DNA of 64,000 bases, taken from positions 19,310 through 83,309 of the forward strand of contig CAYFGK010000010.1 in NCBI GenBank assembly GCA_964342305.1. The letters run 5' to 3'. A program made the translations under genes and the position numbers. The DNA comes from DT-110 sp964342305. Its GTDB lineage: Bacteria > Bacteroidota > Bacteroidia > Chitinophagales > Saprospiraceae. Within the stretch, counting starts at the first letter, position 1, and every line of letters starts with the position of its first letter. Positions 52,590-61,454 of this stretch are shown here, piece by piece. The notes beneath the pieces are model-generated. The model searched no databases, had not been told where the DNA came from, and saw only the letters and a list, made by a program, of their open reading frames with translations.

Positions 52590-53051
52590 ATGACCACAAA
52601 TCACCCGACTGAAATACCACATACCGAAAAACGCAATGGCAAACTGATCTACCACATGGAAGCAAGGCTTGATGCACCACCCCAGCAGGTCTGGGCTAAA
52701 ATTTCCGATATCGACCAATTGCTTAAATGGGACAGCCAATTGTTGGAACTGAAAGGAGACCTCACCGAAGGCGGGCGCATTGAACTGCGCAGTAAAATGG
52801 CTCCCAAACAGACCTTTAAGCTAAAGGTCTCCAATGTACAGCCCAACCGAAGTATGACCTGGAGCAGTGGCATGAAGCCTCTTTTTTCCGGTGTACGCAC
52901 GTACGAACTGGAGCCTATTCCCGGAGGCACACAATTACGCCTGAAAGAAGTCTTCAGTGGTTGGATGCTGCCACTCATGCAACGGCAATTACCCGATTGT
53001 GAAACCCTTTTTGGAACCTATGTACGTGATTTACGAACTGCGCTGGGATAA
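52590..53051 (+). CDS. SRPBCC domain protein
   Basis: The 153-residue protein has the SRPBCC (START-like) pattern MEARLDAPPQQVWAKISDIDQLLKWDSQL, a central beta sheet and a final helix. It has no signal peptide. Its TAA stop overlaps the ATG of the M16 peptidase by 1 nt (TAATG), so the two are translationally coupled. The ligand is unknown. Confidence 0.87.
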   Translation: MTTNHPTEIPHTEKRNGKLIYHMEARLDAPPQQVWAKISDIDQLLKWDSQLLELKGDLTEGGRIELRSKMAPKQTFKLKVSNVQPNRSMTWSSGMKPLFSGVRTYELEPIPGGTQLRLKEVFSGWMLPLMQRQLPDCETLFGTYVRDLRTALG

Positions 53052-54436
53052 TGAAAAAAATGATGAAAGTTGGCACTAAAATAATAAGTACGCTCGCCAT
53101 CCTGTTGGCTGGTATTTCCGGTAGCTATGGCCAGGAAGAAACGGACCAGCTGCCCGCACTACCCATCCACCTCGATACTCTGGACAACGGCTTGGTGGTG
53201 GTGTACCAACCTGATCCGGCGACGGATGACGTATCGGTGGAATTTTGGATGAGAGCAGGAACTGCCCACGAGGAGGCCGATCAGTATGGGTTGGCTCATT
53301 TTTATGAGCATGTGACCCCTTACGGATTGGAAGGTAAACCGGATCAACGCTCCGTATTTGACACTCACCTCACGGGCAGCAATGCGCAAACACTTAAAGA
53401 CTTTACGCGCTATTACCTGAAAACCCAACCGGCCGGACTGGCCGTTACGCTGGAATACGCTGCCGACCGAATGGCGGCCAGTTCCGATGCAATTACCGAT
53501 AGTAAGGTGGAGCATCAGCGCGAACGGGTGCTGAGCGAGATCGGCCGTCAGTCGAAGCATCCGTTTTGGAGCATTGAGGGTGCTACCGCACTTGATCAGG
53601 CAGGCTTCGGTACTGCTCATCCCTATGGCCACAGTGGCTACGGAACCTTGGCTAATAATCAACATTTTACCGTTGCCGATTTCCAGAATTGGCATACCAG
53701 GTATTTGCATCCGGAAAATAGTATACTCTTTATCATAGGCAATTTCGAAGAGCCGGAAGCCCGGATCTTAGTAGAACGGTATTTCGCCCCAATACCAAAA
53801 AGGGAAGCACAAGCACCAATTGCCATTCCCGACATTGATCAACTGCAACGGATCATGGAAGTGCAAACAGCGTCCGGATCACAAGTTCATTACTGCGTTC
53901 AGGTATGGGGTTTACCGGAGTACGGGCACCCCGATCACCCGCAGTTGTTGCTTACTGCATATATTCTGGAAAATCGCTTGAAACAAGTCCTGTCCGACGG
54001 ATGGAGTATGCCCGGCGAGGCTTCTCCGGGTGTATCGTACCGGGTCTTCCGAAAGGGAGGCCAACTAACAGCTTATCTGCCTTTTGCGGAGGGTGCCCGG
54101 GAAATGAAGGTGTCGCAGGAACTAAAGAATTTGGTACAGGATCTACTATCCCAGGGATTTACCGCCGCAGAATTGGCGATGGCAAAAGCGCAGGCCAATG
54201 AAGATATGAGGGGCAGGCTTGATAAGCTTGGCTTCCAATCGAGCCGGACTGAGCTGATCGGGCAGGGTTTGTTATTTATGGACGACCCCTATTTCTACCA
54301 AAAGGAATGGGAGGCATTGCGTGCCGCCTCCGTGATTGATGTGCAACAAGTGGTGGAAAAATGGTTGACCAACGGTGCCGCTGAAGTAACCATTTTTGGG
54401 GAACCAAAAACAAAGGAAAAAGATAAAAACAAGTAG
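53051..54436 (+). CDS. Exported M16-family zinc peptidase
   Basis: The 461-residue protein has a signal peptide (cleavage near SYGQ28) and one M16 N-domain with the inverted zinc motif H83-F-Y-E86-H87 and distal ligand E163 (76 residues on, as expected), plus the middle domain PF05193 region (LHPENSILFIIGNFEEPE). It is active-looking. Many bacterial M16B peptidases come as an active/inactive pair, but no second M16 gene lies nearby. It is 5 bp from the DUF5694-like lipoprotein gene. Confidence 0.92.
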   Translation: MKKMMKVGTKIISTLAILLAGISGSYGQEETDQLPALPIHLDTLDNGLVVVYQPDPATDDVSVEFWMRAGTAHEEADQYGLAHFYEHVTPYGLEGKPDQRSVFDTHLTGSNAQTLKDFTRYYLKTQPAGLAVTLEYAADRMAASSDAITDSKVEHQRERVLSEIGRQSKHPFWSIEGATALDQAGFGTAHPYGHSGYGTLANNQHFTVADFQNWHTRYLHPENSILFIIGNFEEPEARILVERYFAPIPKREAQAPIAIPDIDQLQRIMEVQTASGSQVHYCVQVWGLPEYGHPDHPQLLLTAYILENRLKQVLSDGWSMPGEASPGVSYRVFRKGGQLTAYLPFAEGAREMKVSQELKNLVQDLLSQGFTAAELAMAKAQANEDMRGRLDKLGFQSSRTELIGQGLLFMDDPYFYQKEWEALRAASVIDVQQVVEKWLTNGAAEVTIFGEPKTKEKDKNK

Positions 54437-54441
54437 ACCGG

Positions 54442-55293
54442 ATGGCTCAGAAGGGATTGACAATACTGCTACTCGGGATAATTGTTGCCTGTACCCGGTC
54501 AGAACCTAAGGAAAAAATTATGTCTTCCTGGCGAACCTTCGACCATCTGGTGATGGCCGAAGTGGCTATCTTGGGAACCTATCATTTTGCTCAGGAAGAG
54601 GGGATTGATGAACTGACCGATGAGAACCAGAAGGCGTTAGATAAACTCACTGCCCTGTTAGCTCAATGGAAGCCCACCAAGGTGGTATTGGAAAAAGAAC
54701 CAAGCATTGATCCGGCACTGCAAAATCGGTATAAAAAATACCTGGCAGATCCTTCCTACATCGATACAATGCCGAATGAGATTTATCAGATCGGGTTTCG
54801 GCTGGCCGCCAAAATGGATCACGAACGCATCTATTTATTCGATAATCACCCCGAATTCATTGGTTCTCTGGAAGGTTTTACCTTCGAGGGCTTCGAGGAG
54901 CAGGCCCAGACCGAGAGTGCCGGCGTCTACGATCGGCACCGCGAAGAGTTGATTCAGGTCTGGACGCATAACGATAGTCTGGAAAAATCGGCCGGTCTTA
55001 TGGATAGAATGCGGATCATGAATCACCCGCTATCGGTCCGGACTAATGCGCAACGAATGCATCTGTACGAGTTGCGGGCTGGTGTTGATAAAAGCTGGAT
55101 CGGCCCGGATTGGGTAGGCCGCTGGTATCAACGCAACCTGCGTATGCTCAGTTACTTATTTGCGTTCGCGGAACCTCAGGATCGCATTCTGATCATTGTC
55201 GGTAACAACCATAAATGGATCCTCGAACAATTGATTAGGAACGTACCTGAATTTGAGGTGGCACCTATTCACGATATCCTGAATACTGATTGA
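54442..55293 (+). CDS. DUF5694-like lipoprotein
   Basis: The 283-residue product has a short lipoprotein signal (IVAC, C17) and a domain with VAILGTYHFAQEEG, PTKVVLEKEPSID, and a C-terminal RILIIVGNNHKWIL. The LGTYHF and NNHK pieces recall the DUF5694 family, distantly related to TraB/TIKI and EreA-type folds. A hydrolase role is possible but unproved. It follows the M16 peptidase by 5 bp and precedes the serine hydrolase by 22 bp. Confidence 0.78.
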   Translation: MAQKGLTILLLGIIVACTRSEPKEKIMSSWRTFDHLVMAEVAILGTYHFAQEEGIDELTDENQKALDKLTALLAQWKPTKVVLEKEPSIDPALQNRYKKYLADPSYIDTMPNEIYQIGFRLAAKMDHERIYLFDNHPEFIGSLEGFTFEGFEEQAQTESAGVYDRHREELIQVWTHNDSLEKSAGLMDRMRIMNHPLSVRTNAQRMHLYELRAGVDKSWIGPDWVGRWYQRNLRMLSYLFAFAEPQDRILIIVGNNHKWILEQLIRNVPEFEVAPIHDILNTD

Positions 55294-55315
55294 AACTCAT
55301 GTGTCAAGGGTGTTC

Positions 55316-56302
55316 ATGCAAAAAAATGTAATCATGTTGCGTTCGATGTACTACCTTCTTTTTGTTTGTCTTTTCGCATCTCCCCTTTTAGGACAGGAAG
55401 CCATTAATCAGGAAAAGCTGAGTGACCTGTTAGCCCTCTGCGATTCCACCCGGGCCGACGAGATCGGTATTTACCATAAAGGGGCGTTGGTAACCCATTG
55501 GCGCCGGGATGAGGCTTGTGCCGACCGCATTTTTAATACGGCTTCCATGGTCAAATCATGGACGGGCCTCGTCGTGGGGATCATGATCGACCGCGGAACT
55601 TTCAAAAGTGTGGATGACCCCATCTGTGATTACCTACCTGATTGGGAAGCTGGTTGCCAAAATAATATCACCCTGAAAGATCTGCTGACCATGTCGGCCG
55701 GATTATTCCGCAAAGGGCCACGTGGGATCCTGTCCAAAACAAATATGGATACCTATGCGCTACAGATCGAGCCAGACACCGTGCCCGGAATTAAGTTTAG
55801 TTACTCGAATGAATCGGTCCACTTACTCGGAATGGCCATTGAAGCGGCCACGGGCAAATCGGCACAAGATGTTTTTCAGGAGGTTCTGTTCACTCCTCTG
55901 GGGATGGATTCAACCCATTTGGTGACGGATGATGCCGGGAATTATGTGACCTATGGCGGTGCCCAGACTACCGTGCGGGATGCCGCTGCGGTTGGTCAGT
56001 TGTTGTTGAACAAAGGTACCTGGAGTGGGAAACGGATCGTTTCGGAGGATTGGATCAATGCCTCCATCCAGCCCGGCACGTATGCTCCCTATTACGGATA
56101 TCTGTGGTGGCTGGATACCCGATCGGAGCATCCGAATGTAGCTGCTATGGGTGATTATGGGAAGCTGACCATCGTTTTTCCGACCCTGGACCTGGTCTTC
56201 GTTCGTGCTCAGACTTGTGATCTGCTACAAGACATTCAAATGAGCTGGATGGGACCCTCTTTCCTAAAGGCGATTGCGGAAATAGTGGTGGAGAAACCAT
56301 AG
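55316..56302 (+). CDS. Exported beta-lactamase-fold serine hydrolase
   Basis: The preferred start at 55316 (an AAGGG lies upstream; GTG 55301 and ATG 55334 are alternatives) gives 328 residues with a signal peptide (cleavage near LLGQ27). The class C beta-lactamase/DD-peptidase fold has S77-M-V-K80 and Y162-S-N164. The third motif, usually HxG or KTG, appears as GDYGK, so activity on beta-lactams should not be assumed. Most family members of this kind are esterases or DD-peptidases. A short terminator hairpin follows. Confidence 0.87.
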   Translation: MQKNVIMLRSMYYLLFVCLFASPLLGQEAINQEKLSDLLALCDSTRADEIGIYHKGALVTHWRRDEACADRIFNTASMVKSWTGLVVGIMIDRGTFKSVDDPICDYLPDWEAGCQNNITLKDLLTMSAGLFRKGPRGILSKTNMDTYALQIEPDTVPGIKFSYSNESVHLLGMAIEAATGKSAQDVFQEVLFTPLGMDSTHLVTDDAGNYVTYGGAQTTVRDAAAVGQLLLNKGTWSGKRIVSEDWINASIQPGTYAPYYGYLWWLDTRSEHPNVAAMGDYGKLTIVFPTLDLVFVRAQTCDLLQDIQMSWMGPSFLKAIAEIVVEKP

Positions 56303-56311
56303 CTCATTTGC

Positions 56312-56323
56312 TGCCTTTCGGCA
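56312..56323 (+). terminator. GCCTTTCGGC hairpin with A-run
   Basis: TGCC-TTTC-GGCA is followed by AAAAAAG. It is the reverse complement of the GCCGAAAGGC hairpins at 17347 and 25528. The T-run lies on the minus strand, so the same repeat sits inverted relative to the upstream plus-strand gene, and its role as a terminator of that gene is uncertain. Confidence 0.5.
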
Positions 56324-56353
56324 AAAAAGAGTTTAGGACCAAATACTATATTT

Positions 56354-56935
56354 ATGATAAACAAGCAATTTAGTATTTGGCAAAAGATAGGGCATGTCGG
56401 CTACGAAATGATACCCGTAGTGCTGGGGGTACTTCTGGCCCTGGCTATGGAAAATAGTGTCCAGCGACGGGAGGAACACGCTCAAATGCAGGAAATGTTG
56501 GAAGCTATTTCGGAAGAGCAAAAACTAAACAAGGAGCGAATAGTAGTACTGCTTCCCAAGATGGAGCGCACTATTGATACCCTCCATCATTTTAAGGGCG
56601 ACACCTCTATAAACCTGATCGATATTGCCCAGAAAATAAAGGGATACTCCACTCCTGACCTGTCCACCGCAACATTGGGGCTCGGCAGCGAGCGATTGAA
56701 AGCCCTGCTGGATGTCCGGTTGCTGACCAGTATTGCCGAATTGGAAGTGTTGTATCGAAACTATGACCGAGTGGCCGAAAAGATACCGGCTCAGTTTTAT
56801 GAACACTTCGATGATGCAGACCCCCATGCCAAACAGGTTACTGCTTTGATCTACACTGATATTCTGGAGAACCTCGAACGAATACAAAGCGGGATGGCGG
56901 AGTTTGACCGGGCTCTGGAAGAATCAAAGAACTAA
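56354..56935 (+). CDS. DUF6090-like short membrane/coiled-coil protein
   Basis: The 193-residue protein has one membrane helix (GYEMIPVVLGVLLALAMEN, about 16-35) followed by a charged coiled-coil region (EEHAQMQEMLEAISEEQKLNKERI). The layout repeats that of the DUF6090-like protein at 26805 in shortened form. It is followed 12 bp later by the SnoaL-like gene. The function is unknown. Confidence 0.7.
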   Translation: MINKQFSIWQKIGHVGYEMIPVVLGVLLALAMENSVQRREEHAQMQEMLEAISEEQKLNKERIVVLLPKMERTIDTLHHFKGDTSINLIDIAQKIKGYSTPDLSTATLGLGSERLKALLDVRLLTSIAELEVLYRNYDRVAEKIPAQFYEHFDDADPHAKQVTALIYTDILENLERIQSGMAEFDRALEESKN

Positions 56936-56947
56936 TACCACCTTAGC

Positions 56948-57424
56948 ATGCAGCCTTATTTTCTCTTCGCTTTCCTGGCATTAGCGACTTCCCAATGCAC
57001 CGAAACGGGCCCGGCCTTCGATGAACAAAAAGAGCGAGCCAGCATCCTTAGACTTCATCACCAACAACGTAGCCATCATTTCGAAAAGGATTCCATCGCC
57101 TTTGCCGATCAGCTATCGGATCAGTTTATCTCGGTGAACCGCGGGTTGATCAGTAAACCGGACCGACCGGCGACCATCACTAGGTACCATAATTACTTTT
57201 CCTCCGTAGCCTTCGTTCATTGGGACGATGTTTCGGAGCCTATCGTTCGGTTTTCGGAGGATGGTTCGATGGCCTATACCGTGGTGGATAAGATGGTAGT
57301 GGTAGATTATCGTAATGCGGAAGGGGAGACTATCCGGGACTCCACACACTTCGCCTGGACGGCCATCTACCGCAAGTATCCTGGTGGCTGGAAGATCGAC
57401 GCAGTGACCTCCACGGAGCGGTAG
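56948..57424 (+). CDS. Exported SnoaL/NTF2-like protein
   Basis: The 158-residue protein has an N-terminal signal segment (cleavage near ATSQC) and an NTF2-like cone fold (SnoaL/DUF4440 type): IAFADQLSDQFISVNRGLI, TITRYHNYFSSVAF, and the closing FAWTAIYRKYPGGWKIDAVTS. These small domains bind or modify diverse ligands. It lies between the DUF6090-like protein and the aspartic-protease-like lipoprotein. Confidence 0.8.
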   Translation: MQPYFLFAFLALATSQCTETGPAFDEQKERASILRLHHQQRSHHFEKDSIAFADQLSDQFISVNRGLISKPDRPATITRYHNYFSSVAFVHWDDVSEPIVRFSEDGSMAYTVVDKMVVVDYRNAEGETIRDSTHFAWTAIYRKYPGGWKIDAVTSTER

Positions 57425-57488
57425 ATAAAAGGGAACGTGTAACCAGTGGCTGAAAGTGAAGTGTACCATAAAAACGGAATCTGGTTTT

Positions 57489-58445
57489 ATGCGCATCCAT
57501 CTTTGGTTACCTCTGATATTCTTTGTTATTGCTTGCAACCCGGAGCCTACTGTCAAGGCCCCGGACAAGGCAATCCGTGAAACCCTCCTGAAGGATAGCT
57601 ACCTCGATCACCATCGGTTCTTTATGGCATACCCGTTGGCCAGTGGTGACAGCGTACGCTTCTATACGGATACCGGCGGTGGCCGCGTGGTGTATCCCCC
57701 TGTCGCGCAAAAAATGAATCTCACCATTGATAGTGTAGACGTTGATGGCGGGTACATGGAAATGCTACCGATAGCCGGTGCTTTCCGGGAGCGCGGATGG
57801 CCGGCGCCCCTGCAACCGCCCTTCGTTTTTCGGGATAGTCAACGTATGGATACGAGTTTTGACGGTATGTTGGGTGCCTATTGGTTTGGCGTCAAACGGT
57901 GGCGATTCGATTATGCGGAGGGGAAATTGTACCGCGTAGACAGCATTGACTGGCCGGCATTACCCGCCTCCCACACGGTTGAACTGGGGTTCCTGACCGA
58001 CAGTACCGGCCAGGCGCTGACCCATTTCCCTCGTTTGGAGATCGTGGTAGACGGAGACACCATTTCCACCCTGCTCGATACCGGAGCCAAAATATCGCTC
58101 AGCGACGATGCCGCCACCATAATGGGACAGGAAGGTGAAGTAGCGGGGAGTTTTATGATTTCCACCCTCTTTGATCGCTGGCGTATGGATCACCCCGACT
58201 GGCGGGTCATCGCAGGTGGTGATGTTCATCTGGACATGGATCTGATCGAAGTACCGGAAGTGACGGTTGCAGGTCACACGGTAGGCCCGGTTTGGTTCGC
58301 CCGCCGAGCTGATGCCAACTTCACGGAATACATGTCGCAGTGGATGGACAAGCCGGTACAGGGGGCTGTGGGTGGTTCCTGCTTTCGTCACTTCGAATCG
58401 GTGGTGGTGGACTACGTGGCACGCAAAGCGTATTTTCAGCGATAG
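57489..58445 (+). CDS. Lipoprotein resembling a two-lobed aspartic protease
   Basis: The start at 57489 gives a lipoprotein signal (VIAC, C16); an earlier frame start at 57456 is less likely. The 318-residue product has two matching halves. Lobe 1 has D61-T-G63 (FYTDTGGG) and FDGMLGAYWF then FDY (140-142). Lobe 2 has D197-T-G199 (LLDTGAK) and QGAVGGSCFRHFESVVVDY (291-309). DTG followed by a hydrophobic-hydrophobic-Gly turn and an hDY strand is the pattern of retropepsin-like proteases, here twice in one chain. An active, envelope-anchored aspartic peptidase is inferred; related inactive ligand-binding roles are possible. Confidence 0.7.
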   Translation: MRIHLWLPLIFFVIACNPEPTVKAPDKAIRETLLKDSYLDHHRFFMAYPLASGDSVRFYTDTGGGRVVYPPVAQKMNLTIDSVDVDGGYMEMLPIAGAFRERGWPAPLQPPFVFRDSQRMDTSFDGMLGAYWFGVKRWRFDYAEGKLYRVDSIDWPALPASHTVELGFLTDSTGQALTHFPRLEIVVDGDTISTLLDTGAKISLSDDAATIMGQEGEVAGSFMISTLFDRWRMDHPDWRVIAGGDVHLDMDLIEVPEVTVAGHTVGPVWFARRADANFTEYMSQWMDKPVQGAVGGSCFRHFESVVVDYVARKAYFQR

Positions 58446-58520
58446 GGTATGCCTCGGGTGGCTTTTTTCGATGGATTAGTTATTGCGGTGTTAAGCATAT
58501 TTCGGGAAATTGGTTTTCAT

Positions 58521-58555
58521 TAAATGATGAATGCTAAATGCTCAGTGCTAAATGA
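58521..58555. repeat. AAATGATGAATGCTAAATG-type repeat
   Basis: This run has TAAATGATGAATGCTAAATG followed by CTCAGTGCTAAATGAG. Its units recur at 60697-60751 and, in part, at 63787-63820. It lies ahead of the first TlpA-like gene. Confidence 0.6.
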
Positions 58556-58637
58556 GGGTTTTGTTAAGTTCTACTTAATAGTAGTTGTTTTGATTAAAAA
58601 ATGGTATATTAATAATGAACCTTAGTTAACCCCAGCT

Positions 58638-59147
58638 ATGAAAGCATATTATCTACTTTTTTTAAGTCTTTTTTCGTTCTGCCTAATACAGGGGCAATCA
58701 GGCCAATGGAAGATTGGTGATACCTTATCGTATTCAGAGATTATCGGGATGAAAGGAGAACGATATGATTTAACTCCGTACGAAGGAAAAGTGCTTGTAT
58801 TGAACTTCTGGTTCATTGGCTGCAAAGGATGTGAAGCAGAGAGACCGTACCTCAACGAGGTATATCAAACGTATTTGGAGGAGGATATCCAGTTTTTATC
58901 CATTACCTATCACACCGACGGCGAATTAAATAAATTTCTTCCGGAACATCCCATCGACTGGGAGATTTGGAATAGAATTGATTTTATGGGGGTGGCCGGT
59001 GAATCTCAGTTTAACATTAGGTGTTATCCAACCACCTTAATTATTGACCGCAACCGGTTATTACGTTATCAACGATGTGGTTCAATATTGAATGGGAAGT
59101 CGGGGGATGACTTTCGGGATATCTTGACTACGGTACTCAAGGAGTAG
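58638..59147 (+). CDS. Exported thioredoxin-fold (TlpA-like) protein, first of three
   Basis: The 169-residue product has a signal peptide (cleavage near IQGQ20) and a TlpA/ResA-like domain with the redox pair C62-K-G-C65 (NFWFIGCKGCEAERPYL) and cis-Pro region CYPTTLIID. It should act in the periplasm as a thiol-disulfide reductase or oxidase. It is closely related to the third gene of the trio (60836). By eye the three genes are more AT-rich than those around them. Confidence 0.88.
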   Translation: MKAYYLLFLSLFSFCLIQGQSGQWKIGDTLSYSEIIGMKGERYDLTPYEGKVLVLNFWFIGCKGCEAERPYLNEVYQTYLEEDIQFLSITYHTDGELNKFLPEHPIDWEIWNRIDFMGVAGESQFNIRCYPTTLIIDRNRLLRYQRCGSILNGKSGDDFRDILTTVLKE

Positions 59148-59191
59148 TAATCAGCTTCTTCTTCCTTAAACACCTGTCAACTTATGTGTTT

Positions 59192-60661
59192 ATGAATATG
59201 TTTGCTAACCTCTTCCTGCTAGCTTCTATGGCTCTTATGTCAAATTCTTACTCTCCTCATTTTAAGGTAGAAGAAGTAGAACCAGGAATCATAACATTGA
59301 AAGGGAAGGTTATTTCTCCGGGGCCTGTGAAGATCGTATTCTCGTATCAGGATGTGGTATCCGGAGGCATGACTCAACACATATACCAAGTAACGGATAC
59401 GTTTTCCAGACAAATACCAAAGTACCATAAACAAGATGTATCACTTCAGGTAAATGATACAACCTTTCACCTGCTGGTAGAACCCAATGAGGTAATAGGC
59501 ATTGAAATCGACAAGAACCGGAGAGAAAGTCCGGTTCATTTCACTGGAGAGGATGCAGAGCAATTCTCCGATTTTCACGAATTATTTGAGGCTATCACTC
59601 ATTTTACGAAAGTAAATGATGAATCATCCCAAAAGTTAAAAAAACAGGATCCCCTTTCCTACAAGAATTATTTGCAAAGCCTGGAACAACAGTATCGATC
59701 CTTTTTACTGGAATACGGCGTGGCGAATAAGGTGGATAAAGAAATACAAAAATGGTTTTCAACTTGGATTACGTACCGTATTGCCAATAAACTATGTACT
59801 CCTTTCAATTTGGGGGGTGAAAAATATAGCGTACCTGATACATACTGGGATTTCTTCTCGGAGTACAGTTTGGATGATTCTTCTTCCATTAACTGTACAG
59901 CATACTTTCAGTATTTAAGGAGTTATAGCATGTATCTGTATAATGTTACAGAGCCATTTAGGGTTATGCGAGAGATTAGTATGGAAGATTGGGGCCATTT
60001 TTATGCTACACAAATAAATCTGATTAATGAAAAGGATTTCGGTTTTGGCCAGGAAGTATTGAGTGGAATACTATTATTCGGTCTGTTGATAAATGATTTT
60101 TCGGCTTTTGAAGAGAGGAAGAAGGACTTGCTATTGTATGTGCAATCGCCACTTCTACGCAACAAGTTGCTTGATCGATACGAAAAGCAAAAAGCATTCA
60201 GAAGTTTAGCTACAGGCAACAATTATGACTTGCACGATTATCGGAATGAATCATCCAAGACCTCCCTCATTGATATTGTTCGGGAAGAACATAAAGATAA
60301 AGTGATTTACATCGATGTATGGGCTACCTGGTGTGGTCCGTGCATCGATGAAATGCCCCATTCGGTTGATTTGCAGGAAGAATTTATTGGGGAGGACTTG
60401 GTTTTTGTGTATTTCTGTAAGCCAGACAATGTCAATAATGACCGGGCGGCATTCATCCTTGCCGAGAATAACCTTAGCGGGGAGCATTATTTTTTAAATT
60501 TTTATCAGGCTGTTGAATTAGAAAAGTTTCTAGAAAGCAGTAGTCTGCCCCGATACCTAGTTATCGATAAAAACGGGCAGGTTGTTGACAAAGATGCGCC
60601 CAGGCCAAGCTCGCAGGAGATTCGCCAACTATTGGATGAACAGCTCCACAAAGGAAAGTGA
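59192..60661 (+). CDS. Exported protein with long N-terminal region and C-terminal thioredoxin domain
   Basis: The start is taken at ATG 59192 (GTG 59186 is possible), giving 489 residues with a signal segment (MNMFANLFLLASMALMS). The N-terminal 340 residues include a DUF4369-like beta section (ITLKGKVISPGPVKIVFSY) and a helical part; the C-terminal domain is TlpA-like with C381-G-P-C384 in WATWCGPCIDEMP. This layout is frequent in Bacteroidota exported thioredoxins. It lies between the two small TlpA-like genes. Confidence 0.88.
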   Translation: MNMFANLFLLASMALMSNSYSPHFKVEEVEPGIITLKGKVISPGPVKIVFSYQDVVSGGMTQHIYQVTDTFSRQIPKYHKQDVSLQVNDTTFHLLVEPNEVIGIEIDKNRRESPVHFTGEDAEQFSDFHELFEAITHFTKVNDESSQKLKKQDPLSYKNYLQSLEQQYRSFLLEYGVANKVDKEIQKWFSTWITYRIANKLCTPFNLGGEKYSVPDTYWDFFSEYSLDDSSSINCTAYFQYLRSYSMYLYNVTEPFRVMREISMEDWGHFYATQINLINEKDFGFGQEVLSGILLFGLLINDFSAFEERKKDLLLYVQSPLLRNKLLDRYEKQKAFRSLATGNNYDLHDYRNESSKTSLIDIVREEHKDKVIYIDVWATWCGPCIDEMPHSVDLQEEFIGEDLVFVYFCKPDNVNNDRAAFILAENNLSGEHYFLNFYQAVELEKFLESSSLPRYLVIDKNGQVVDKDAPRPSSQEIRQLLDEQLHKGK

Positions 60662-60696
60662 GGGCAGTAGTTGGTGTGAAGTGGCTGCGGTCTAAT

Positions 60697-60751
60697 CAAT
60701 GCTCCGTGCTAAATGATGAATGCTAAATGATGAATGTTAAATGCTAAATGA
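60697..60751. repeat. AATGCTAAATGATG tandem repeat
   Basis: This run has CAATGCTCCGTGCT, then repeated AAATGATGAATGCT units (AAATGATGAATGTTAAATGC). It resembles the runs at 58521 and 63787, and sits between the second and third TlpA-like genes. Confidence 0.65.
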
Positions 60752-60835
60752 GACTATAGTGAAAAAAGCAGTGTCTTCCGGAGTATTTGAGCAGAAAATA
60801 GTATTATAAAGTCATTTCTTTTTACAACTCAAATC

Positions 60836-61345
60836 ATGAAACACTCCCTTCTGCTTTTAGCATTTCTTTCCACGGCTGTATTCCTTTCAGCCCAGATCAC
60901 CAATTTGGAGGTAGGGGATCCATTTCCCCTCACCGAGATAGAAGGAATGAAGGGGCAGATTTATCCATTGGATTCAGGAAAAGTCTGGGTGTTGAATTTT
61001 TGGAACAGAGGCTGCAAACCCTGTGAAATAGAGCGTCCGTATCTAAATGAGTTATTTGCTCAATTTAAAAGCCAAGAGGGTATACGATTTGCGTCGGTCA
61101 CCATGAATACTGAACGTCAGTTAGCCGAGTTCCTGGAAGATCACCCGGTCGACTGGCCGCTTTTCGGTGGGGTAGATTTTTTGGGAATCACTGGTGACAA
61201 AACATTTATGATTAAGGCGATGCCCACGACTATAGTAGTTAACCAAAAAAGTCAAATTCGATATAAGCATAGTGGAACTATTCTCCCCGGAGCTAGCGGT
61301 GAAGCCTTTATGAAGCTGTTGACCACGGTTTTAGAGGAAGAGTGA
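60836..61345 (+). CDS. Exported thioredoxin-fold (TlpA-like) protein, third of three
   Basis: The 169-residue protein has a signal peptide (cleavage near LSAQ20) and redox pair C60-K-P-C63 (NFWNRGCKPCEIERPYLNELF) with AMPTTIVV as the cis-Pro region. It matches the first trio member in length, in the EIxGMKG start and in the ERPYLNE motif, so the two are paralogues. It lies 109 bp before the TonB-dependent receptor gene. Confidence 0.88.
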   Translation: MKHSLLLLAFLSTAVFLSAQITNLEVGDPFPLTEIEGMKGQIYPLDSGKVWVLNFWNRGCKPCEIERPYLNELFAQFKSQEGIRFASVTMNTERQLAEFLEDHPVDWPLFGGVDFLGITGDKTFMIKAMPTTIVVNQKSQIRYKHSGTILPGASGEAFMKLLTTVLEEE

Positions 61346-61454
61346 CCTTTTTTATGTGCTTAATTGGTTGATAACAAGGCACTTATTAACATTTTTGAGT
61401 TGAACATATAGCTGTTTCCCCCCTTCTACAGATGAACGGAAGAAACAGATAACT

